Positions 56,063 to 64,000 of a stretch of 64,000 nt of DNA are shown piece after piece. The notes under the pieces were generated by a model, which saw only the letters and a program-made list of their open reading frames with translations, searched no databases and was not told the DNA's origin. The position numbers and the translations under genes were made by a program. How positions within the stretch are numbered: position 1 is the first letter of the stretch; the number at the start of each line of letters is the position of its first letter. The DNA is from Notamacropus eugenii (Eukaryota > Chordata > Mammalia > Diprotodontia > Macropodidae), in assembly GCF_028372415.1 (NCBI RefSeq), contig NC_092874.1:335996651-336060650 (forward strand). Direction: 5' to 3'.

Positions 56063-56830
56063 CAAATCACTTCTAGTAATAGTTATCTACCATTTTTCTG
56101 GCATGACTCTCTCTCTCTCTCTCTCCTCCTTCTCCTCTTCTTCCTTCTCCTCCTTCTCCTCTTCTTCCTTCTCTTCCTCCTTCTCCTCCTCCCCCACCAC
56201 CTCTTTTTCCTCCTGTTCATCTCTCTGACCCAATGTACATTCCTGCTCTTTCTTCTCCATTTTGATTTTTGACTCTCTGTTTCTCCTTCTCCCCTCCCTC
56301 TCTTCTCTCTTTGGCTTGCATGCACTCTCTCTTCTCTTTCTTTCATGTGTACTCTCTCTCTCATTATACCTCTTCCTCTCTCCCTCTTTCTGTCTCTGTT
56401 CCATTTCCATTTCTTTTCCATTTGAACAAGTTGAGAATGGTAATTCTAAACAACCTTAGAACTGTTGTTGAGAAATTTTACTTTCCTCTTACTAATTTCC
56501 TATCATTCAAAGATAAGTAGCTGTGTTGGAATAGCTCTCTCTCTCTGTCTCTCTCTGTCTGTCTCTCTCTGATCTACATTTCAATATACTCAATCCCTCT
56601 CAGTCTAAATAGGTAAGCAGCTAATAGGACTCCAAAGAATTTCTTCCAAGGGAACTCATTTGCTAATGTTTTTGCCTTTAAATGTAAGGTAGTTAATTAG
56701 GGAACCCAAAGCTGATTAAAGCATGTCCCCAGGTTTTGTACAAGCACTCAAGGTACTAAATATATATTGGGTATAGGGCAGCCTTTCTCTTTTTAAAATA
56801 AATTTTTATTAATATCTCTTGTTTTCATAT
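56063..56830 (+). repeat. Direct repeat, unit 1
   Basis: Collinear with 58736-59239 over the whole length (landmarks CATTTCCATTTCTTTT, CTCTTACTAATTTCCTATCA, ACAAGCACTCAAGGTACTAA, TTTTAAAATAAATTTTTATT). Unit 1 is longer because of an expanded pyrimidine tract (56107-56410) and a CT run (56534-56572). Confidence 0.9.
56107..56410. repeat. Polypyrimidine tract, about 300 bp
   Basis: Almost unbroken C/T on the plus strand, purine on the minus strand, starting as (CT)n and becoming mixed TCC/TTC. The 104-112-codon Arg/Glu/Lys-rich minus frames and Leu/Ser-rich plus frames come from this composition and are not genes. Confidence 0.9.
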
Positions 56831-58735
56831 AACATGACTCTGAAAACTGACATTTTCAATGAGCAACAATTAATCCAGCTTAGCTGAAATGTAGAATCAT
56901 ACCTAAAAATGGTCACCTACTTTATCCATAAATAGAGGCTGTCTTGTCTAATGAAGGCAGTTTGGAGGACTTCCCAAAATACTTGCTGGGTCTTCCTTTA
57001 GATTTCAAAGGATATAGGTGACATGGTGACTGCCATATCTTAGTTTTTACAAGATCTCTATCTCTACTTATACATGCTTCTTACCCATGTAGACATCCTT
57101 ATTGTGGAATGCAAATTCTTGAGGGCGAGTACTATATTTCCATCTTATCTTTGTAGATTAAGAGTCTTACAGATTTTATTTGTCTAATAAATACTTGTTG
57201 GATTGGATTTTAATGATTTTACTTGAACAATCTCTCTAACCAGTTTTTCTCATTTGTCTAAGAAAAATAGTTGCATTATATCTAGTTGGCTATATAGTAT
57301 GTCTATCCTGCTTCTCAAATTAAAAAAGTCACAGAACCTCAAATTATATCCTTTTTGGAGAGAAAGGAGAAAATCATTATGTGGAAATGTATCTGTCACT
57401 GATGTGGTAGGGAGAATATATCTCCCCCAAATCAGGGTCCCCCAGGCCTTTTCATTTTACTTCTCTTCAAGGCCTATGGATCTGTCTCCTTTCTATTATG
57501 CAAGGTCATAGGCAAGACACTTCCTTCAAAAGTACCTTTGGGGAAGGGAGGAAAAGGACCTCTGTGAGAATATCTCTTCCTATGGAGCAAAACTCGGTTT
57601 ATACATTGAACAGGGTCAGACTGGATCAATAATTCCTTTCTAGTCTTTTGATGTTACAGGTTTGACTCTGATGTCTATAGAAGCTTTGTAAACAGTCATC
57701 AATCCCTTTTAGTGGGACCACTGAGTGCCAAAAGGTGGGATGGATGAATATAGAGAAAAAGGATAGAGAAGGGAAGAAATTGGAAGTGATCTATGACTCA
57801 CTGATGCTAAATACTCCACGGAAGCACAGAGCTGCCCACTGAGAACTTTGTGTCCAAATAGATTAGAACATTGGACCAGGAACAAAAAACACTTAACCTC
57901 TTGTGGCTTTTGGCAGGAGGCCAAAGATAGAGGACAGGACCAGGCCAAAAATCAATGGGTACTTAACTTTTCATATGATATTTATTAAATTCTCATGCAT
58001 ACATGGCACTTTGCTTGAAAGGCAGATTAAAAGCCTTTTGGCATAGGGGTTTCCAATCTAAAACAAATAGCAAGGTCCCAAGTATTCCAACTAAGTTACA
58101 TACATCTGATTCAACATTCAGAGCAGGGACAGACTAGCAAAATAACGAGCCAGCAAAACACCAAGGTCTCTAAATAGATAGGGGCATCTCTCCACACCCC
58201 TTTGCATGACAGGTCTGGTGTTTGTGGGTTTAGGGGTTGTGTGCATGATTGTCTGTTTCAAAGGAATCAGAGGTAGAGGAGACCTTTACTTCATTTTGTT
58301 TTAGGAAAATTTGTTTTAGGAAAATTTCAAGTAGGAGAGGAAATTTGAAAAAGAAATACTTAAAGGAGGGGAGAATAAATGGTTGGCATTCTAGGAATAG
58401 GAATTAAAGGAAAATTTAAAAAAGGTGAGAGGTGAAAATGGGAAGATGTAATCCAATCCTGAAGAACCATAGACTTTTTCAACTTTTCAAGTGGGATGGA
58501 TACTTTTTTCAGGTAGTGTGTCTTAACACAAATTTATCAACTGGAACACATTGTGCAGGGGTTTATTCTTGAGAAAAGAGGCAATTTACACAAATAAGCT
58601 CCACAGCAACCTCTCCATCTTTAGGCAGCCAAATCAGAAATCAAGTTTTTCCTTTTTTTCCTCCTCTCTTGAAGTTCTGCCTTGTTAGGACAGAGTATTC
58701 TATGTAATTCTATGTACTTTTTGGCAACAAACTCA
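56831..58735. other. Intergenic between the direct repeats; L2 3' end at 57030-57215
   Basis: An L2 3' tail is visible (AATGCAAATTCTTGAGGGCG ... GTCTAATAAATACTTGTTGG). The rest has short open frames without motifs. Confidence 0.5.
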
Positions 58736-59239
58736 CAAATTACTTCCAATAATCATGTTAACCACTATCTGGAAGTATGACTCTCTCTTTCTCTCTCTGT
58801 CACTTTCTCTTTTCCCCCTTTCCTCCCCCATCTCCATTTCCATTTCTTTTACATTTGAACAAGTAGAGAATGATAGCTCTAAGAAGACTTAGAATAGTTG
58901 ATGAGAAATTTTTATTTCCTCTTACTAATTTCCTATCATTCAAAGCAACTGTGGTGTAAGAGCCCCCTCCCTGAAATACCCAGATCTTCTACCTAGCAAT
59001 GTACTTAAACCCTCTCAGACTAATTAGGTAAACAGCTGACAGCATTCCAAAGAGTTTTTTCCATGGGAACACATTTGATAATGCTTTTGCCTTTAAATTT
59101 AAGATGAGTTAATCAGGGAATTCAAAACTGAGTAAAGCATGTCCCTAGCTCTTACACAAGCACTCAAGGTACTAAATATATACTGGGTACAAAACAGCCT
59201 TTTTTTAAAATAAATTTTTATTATCTTTTATTTTCATAC
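58736..59239 (+). repeat. Direct repeat, unit 2
   Basis: Second copy of the 56063-56830 unit, roughly four fifths identical by eye, 504 bp, with a short pyrimidine tract at 58780-58835. It continues at its right end into the rest of a LINE-like tail that unit 1 lacks. Confidence 0.9.
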
Positions 59240-59560
59240 CACCAAAATTTCTCTGTTTCCTTCCCCTCCTCTTCTTCTAAACAGGCATCCATTACAAGAA
59301 GTAATATTTTTTAAAGGAAGAAAAGAGGAAAAAGGAAAAAAAAATAAGTAAAACCTATCAATGGATTATGAATCTGAAAATATATGCAATATTCTATGCC
59401 TCTGGACTTCCCATCTTTGCAAGGGATAAAAGAGTGTCTCTTCATATCTCTTCTTTAAGGTTATGCTTCCCTTTTGTGATTCTATAATATTCTCTCTTGA
59501 CTGTTTCGTGGTCATTGTTCTTTCCATTTAAATGATTGGGCAGCCTCTAATTCTAGTCAC
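59205..59560 (-). mobile_element. LINE 3' end-like repeat, minus
   Basis: Plus strand begins AAATAAATTTTTATTATCTT (poly(A)-side, inverted) and continues with CCATCTTTGCAAGGGATAAA. It resembles a marsupial LINE 3' UTR in antisense; the family is not identified. Confidence 0.45.
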
Positions 59561-60679
59561 ATAAATGCACAAGATGAAAAAGTCTCACAGAAGCCATAAA
59601 AAGATGAAGAACCATATAATAGACTCATGTAACCCTTCCGCTTGCTCCACCTTCCAACTCTCAGCCTCAGTTTGGAACAAAGAATTACTCTGCTATGTGT
59701 GATATTTTGTTGTTCCAAAATCCAGGAATCTAAGACAGAGATAGGAAGAGCTATTCTGTCGTTTCATTCTATAGACCATGAAGAGGGGTGGCTTTATTAA
59801 CCAGAGTTTATCCTACCAAGATTTAATTAATTAATTGTTTTGGAGACACTCAGAGTTTCTGAGACTCAAACAGTAATGTACAAGTCGGTGGGGAGGAGCA
59901 CTTCATATTAATCTAAACAAAGGTCCATGGTCTATGAGCTCATCACATTGTTTGGGGAGTTCATCAAAATCAGGATCAGGAATGCCCTCGATCAATCTTC
60001 CTTACATGTATAGAGCAAATTCCTGTTCTTGCACACACCGAACTAGGAGAGATTTTCTGAAGGTTCAGAATGTAGAAATGATACATCTTTTGCAAGTCAC
60101 AGACCGGTAGAATTATAAGATCAATAGAATTATTTAGTTTCAAAGGAGACTTGTCCCTTCATCCTGGAACAAATAAAATTTTATCATTCTGACTCTCTTA
60201 CATTCCTTAGGTATTCCAGAGCTGGAGAGGTTACTTCAAATAAACAAGATTAATGAATATTATAACCCATACTTAATAATAATTATTATCATTGGAAATT
60301 CACATCATTTTAAAGCTGGTATACATGGTAGAAAATCTGAATACCATAATTCCAAAAGAAAGAAAGAAACATACAGAAATGAATCTGGAAAACAGAAACA
60401 TGTGAAAAATTCTAGATTCACTTAATCAGTAATTGAAGCAAAAATCAAAAGATTAAAATGATGTATGGTGTCAAAACAGCTTAAATAACCAAATAGACAA
60501 CACAATATCAACCAAACATTTTACTGCAATAACCAGAGAAATAAAAAAAAAAGTCACAGTGAAAGAGAACATCTTAAAAAGGAAGATGTGAAAAATTTAG
60601 GGTCATTTTAAAAGGCACAGGAAGTGTAACCAAATAAAAACAAGTTGTAGCAAGTGAGAATCAGAAAGCTTGGGCACTG
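59561..60679. other. Intergenic, no gene seen
   Basis: AT-rich, no open frame above 60 codons, no family recognised. Confidence 0.5.
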
Positions 60680-60836
60680 TTAATGAAGAGCGCTCCCCAA
60701 ATCTTTAAGTCATTAAAGCTTTTAAAGAAATTAAAGCTTTTAAATAATTAAAAAATTATTTTTATTATTTAAATGATTCAAGTTTTCAAATAATGATAAC
60801 CTCAAAACTACACTAAGCCTTTTGGGACACCCTGTA
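60680..60836. mobile_element. AT-rich MITE-like fragment sharing an end with 15.2-15.4 kb
   Basis: Right terminus at 60805-60829 (AAACTACACTAAGCCTTTTG then GGACA, continuing ACCCTGTA) nearly equals 15355-15379. The interior is a hairpin-rich AAAGCTTTTAAA stretch. The left end is not clear. Confidence 0.45.
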
Positions 60837-62680
60837 GTATGAACAGTAGAAAAGTTATGTCGAGGGAGGTGACTGAAACTCTAGCTTCTTTACAAAACTG
60901 GAAAATACTGGGGCCAGGAAAGATCTAATATTATGGACTCAAATGCTCCACATTGGACCATGAATCACTAGCAAAGATCCCTACAGCTTCTTCTCAGGCA
61001 CAAGCCTCACGGCATGTTTCTTAACAGAAAGCATCAAGTGTACATTACTAAAAGAGGAAAACCACAGCACACTTCCAATGTGGGCCAATTTCATGCTTTT
61101 GTAACTTATACATGCTTATGTATATAACACACCTTACATCACTAAAACAAATCTACAGCACTTACAAGAAAGTCATATGTTTCTTGAGGATCAAAACCAG
61201 AGCCGTAAAAATCCCAGAGGTAGAAAGAGGAACTTATTTAATTGCTAATAAAACGTAAGCATAATGCAACTAGCAGAATCTTACTGTTTACAATTAATTA
61301 GTAAATGGATACTCTGGAATGGTCTTGTGAAAGATAAAATTCCTGAAATAGACCATTCTTTATGAATTTTGTGGAAATAATTAGATAAAGGAAAGGAAAC
61401 CAAAGTATAAAAGTGATGTTTTATCATTGTCCCATAGAACAAGATTGGGATTTAAAGTTAACTGTAATTGTATCTTATATACAGAGGAACTGAGGAAGGA
61501 GTCTGCGGTGGCTCCAGGTAGTCTAGAGGTTCCAGGCATGGTCTTGATGGGAGAGGCCAGTAACCTGGAGAATTGGATTGATAGGGCATAGTGATATGCC
61601 TCTATGAGCCTCTAGAGAGCCAGTTCACGTTGGACAAGGTGAGATTTTCCAGGGCTCTTTTAGACAAATGGGACTAAAACTCTTTGGGGGTAATGGACAA
61701 ATGCCCCAGCTTGGAATAAGGACTTTACATGTTACAAAGACCAATTGAGTAAATACAATTGACTAAATTAATTACTGAGACTAAATCAGAGATATCTTTA
61801 GTTTGGAGAAAAGAATTTCAGTCTAAGTTTCTTAGAGGCAGGTAACCTCTGGCAATATTTGGCATTGATGGAAAAGTTCAATGTTTCATTTTGATTTGAA
61901 TTCATTTCATGAACATAAGTTGAAGTTAGTGTTTGAACTTATCACATGTGTAGCTCTTTCTTTTAGACTGAGCAGGGTTAGAAAGGGATAGAGAAGTTTG
62001 GGAAACAGATATAAATCTATTAGAGCAATAACTTATGATTGTTATTCAATCAGGAACTAGAACATGTATAGAAAGGCATGTAGGCTACTTAAGACCTGCT
62101 TCAAAAGATGCTCCTTGGCCAATGTGAAATTAGTCATGTCTGAAACTGATTACTGGAGCTTGCTATTTTAAGATTTTATGGGACTATTAACCGACTGTTC
62201 TTCTGAGTCTAACTCCAGGTATGGTTGGTGGTCTGAGCCAGTGATCCATGATGCCAGTAAGCCTGTGAGATGTTCGTATGAACTGTAAAAAGATGGTCTC
62301 ATGGGAAGGTTGGGAGAGCAGCTGTTCAGCCTGGGCTGAGGTAGGATTTTCCTGACTCAATTTCCCCACTGACACCTGGCAGATGCTGAAGATGGCCTGA
62401 AAGAGCATCCAGATCAGAAAACTGCATCAGATGATGTTTCTTCCCAGACTACTGTATGAGAAGGAACCTCTGAACAGACAATTCATTGATCTACCTTTTC
62501 CTTCTGAATCTCTGTATCTGTACTTATAACAAGGGGGCATTGTAATTTGTCAATATTTTGGTCAACTTTGCTCCCTTCCCAAATTCATATAAAGGGGAGA
62601 TAGATGAAGGGAAGAATTCATAGGGAAAAGAATGTGAGGAGGTATTGATTGTATTTAGGTGTGGAAACAGAAATTTTAAT
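60837..62680. other. Intergenic; may contain ERV interior near its right end
   Basis: No gene recognised. Because a polypurine tract and LTR follow, the last part could be decayed provirus interior, but I see no gag, pol or env motif. Confidence 0.35.
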
Positions 62681-63040
62681 AAAGAAAAAGAGGGGGAATT
62701 TTATGGGAAGTAAGAAGGTCTTGTTGTCCACATTCCCAGGTGATAAGGGTTGTGACCTAGCATGGACAGGTAAGAGGTCAGAAGCTAAGGTGCAGGCCCA
62801 AGGAGCTGGTTGAGGAAGGGCCTATCAGAGAGGAGAATATGGCCAGGGGATGGTGTCATGGGAGATCCAAAGTTCAGAAAACAGTATAAGAAGCCTCATC
62901 TTCCTACACCTGTTGTAGTCATCCTGTAACCTTACTGGGGAGGCTACCCATCCATTTAGGGGGAATGGATGCAAAGATTAATAAAGGCTTTCCTGATTTC
63001 ACAACAGGTATTGTTCTTTATTTAAGGTAAGCATGTTTCT
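62681..63040 (+). mobile_element. ERV polypurine tract plus 3' LTR (old)
   Basis: AAAGAAAAAGAGGGGGAA at 62681-62698 looks like a retroviral plus-strand primer site. The block after it has a TATAAG at 62885, AATAAA at 62980-62985 and a T-rich U5-like part. The LTR start is TTTTATGG instead of a clear TG, and the right end is approximate. Confidence 0.5.
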
Positions 63041-63054
63041 CACCGTTGGGGGCT

Positions 63055-63230
63055 TGTTAAAAGGGGAAGGAGGATGGAAGAAGGGTGAGTAATAGAAGGG
63101 AGGATAGACTGGAGGAAGGGGTGCATAAGGTGCACGTTGTCCTGGGGTGGGGGATAGGTAGAGATGGGGAGAAAATGTTGAATTCAAATTCTTGTGGAAG
63201 TGAATGCTAAGAACTGAAAAATAAATAAAT
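63055..63230 (+). mobile_element. HAL1/L1 3' end fragment, plus
   Basis: GGAGGATGGAAGAAGGGTGA, TGGGGTGGGGGATAGGTAGA, ATTCAAATTCTTGTGGAAGT, GAATGCTAAGAACTGAAAAA and an ATA-rich tail match the purine-rich 3' UTR of the HAL1 copies. Confidence 0.8.
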
Positions 63231-63259
63231 CATATATATATATGTATGTATAGTCGTGT

Positions 63260-63720
63260 TATTAATAGGCACATAACGCTGGATTTGTAGAATGTAACTA
63301 GAAATGAATTACTTCTAGATGAAGTCTATGAAATGGTTAATATCCAAGAATGCAGTCAGAAGTCCCTCTACGGGCAACATCTCTATGAAGTCTGCCAACA
63401 ATATGCAGACAAAGAAACATTGAATAAATGGCTAAATTGTGCTAAATGGATGACTTTATGATGGCAATTCAGGACCAGTTTATTAAAGGGTTATGCCTGT
63501 GCTTAATGGTCAATAAGAATTATATAAAGAAACGGAAACAGTGCAACATATCACTGCAAGCTGCAAAAATATGGTACCTACAGAATACCTAACAAGACAT
63601 GACCTAGACTGAGATAGAATTATACACCTGAAGCTCACTGTTTTTCATACATTTACTGATGAAAAATCTTCCCTACAACAACTACAGACTTCAAAATAAT
63701 CCTGGGGAACTTGATTAAAA
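63260..63720 (+). mobile_element. LINE C-terminal fragment with AIQDQ and HITAxC motifs
   Basis: Plus frame shows MAIQDQFIKG at 63461-63490, then ETVQHITASCKNM at 63535-63573 and PTEYLTRHDLD at 63577-63609, ended by TGA. The order AIQDQ ... (C-C) ... H-x4-C ... TEY-x2-RHD is the C-terminal end of a non-LTR retrotransposon polyprotein with a zinc-type motif. R4/Dong/R2-like is my best guess. The first two cysteines are not in frame here. Same family as 29.78-29.99 kb. Confidence 0.6.
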
Positions 63721-63874
63721 AAAATTGTACTGGATGTTCTGCTTTTTACAGACAGGGGTTTGGGTTCTGCAGACTGGTAAGTTCCCCAAATCATTCTTGT
63801 GGCTGTACTTTCTTAGTACTCATGGATTTAGAGAGCCAGATATTGGGTTCAGATCAGGAACTCTCATACGCTGT

Positions 63875-64000
63875 GTGATGAACATAAACAGTAGCTAGAA
63901 AGAAACTCAGTGAAGTAGGTGTGAACTAGAATCAGGAAGATGAGTTCAAATTCGGTCTCAGACACTTCCTAGCTGTGTCCCTGGGCAAGTCACTTAACCT
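63875..64000 (+). mobile_element. tRNA-derived SINE, plus, cut by the window end
   Basis: GTGAACTAGAATCAGGAAGA, AGTTCAAATTCGGTCTCAGA and TGTCCCTGGGCAAGTCACTT. Confidence 0.85.

Noticed and set aside
56083..56421. Arg/Glu/Lys-rich minus frames of 107-112 codons
   Set aside because: Product of the polypurine composition; two frames are open at once, as expected of low complexity.
1..64000. A novel functional multi-gene system
   Set aside because: I looked on both strands for clustered intact genes, arrays of spaced repeats and paired regulatory sites. Only transposable elements, retrocopies and simple repeats were found.

Overview
This window is vertebrate, and specifically marsupial (metatherian), nuclear DNA. 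It is AT-rich and packed with interspersed repeats whose sequences are typical of opossum and Australian marsupial genomes: L1 and ORF1-only HAL1 LINEs, tRNA-derived SINEs with an RTE-like tail, MIR/CORE-type SINEs, L2/CR1, an RTE LINE, hAT and Tc1/mariner-type DNA transposon relics, and ERV LTRs. I cannot fix the species from sequence alone. I found no intact host protein-coding gene. Nearly all the longer open frames lie inside transposable elements.

Layout. 1-0.39 kb is the 3' part of an ERV LTR. 2.5-4.5 kb holds a HAL1 copy (+) that ends early at its 3' side. 5.4-9.4 kb holds SINEs, an old L1 relic with a 76-bp tandem duplication, and an L2 tail. 9.7-13.4 kb is a clear nested insertion: a 5'-truncated L1 (15-bp target-site duplication) split by a complete HAL1 on the minus strand. 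13.4-25.7 kb is a mosaic with a DNA-transposase relic, an L2 body, SINEs, and a GC-rich solo LTR with a perfect 6-bp duplication sitting inside an older hAT copy. 25.7-34 kb is sparse (L1 and other LINE fragments). 34.1-36.8 kb is a third HAL1.

The only recognisable cellular genes are two retrocopies. One is a 7SL RNA pseudogene at 37.7-38.0 kb (+). The other is an intronless, frameshifted IFNGR1 (interferon-gamma receptor 1) pseudogene at 38.8-40.3 kb (-). It still shows the signal peptide, transmembrane segment, JAK1-binding LPKS and STAT1-docking YDKPH. Their presence fits the abundance of L1-type reverse transcriptase in the window.

40.5-49.5 kb is a dense repeat mosaic: SINEs, an RTE relic split by a SINE, an LTR, and a hAT MITE. 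49.6-50.3 kb carries the longest open frame, about 240 codons with one internal stop, ending at a good splice-donor match. I do not recognise its product. 54.4-56 kb is an L2 split by a 477-bp solo LTR with a perfect 5-bp duplication. 56.1-59.2 kb has two diverged copies of a 0.5-0.8 kb segment in direct orientation. 62.7-64 kb has an ERV polypurine tract plus LTR, a HAL1 3' end, a fragment of a LINE with an H-x4-C motif, and a SINE cut by the window end.

There is no operon, CRISPR array, toxin system or other functional gene cluster. The interest lies in retrocopies, nested insertions and element biology.
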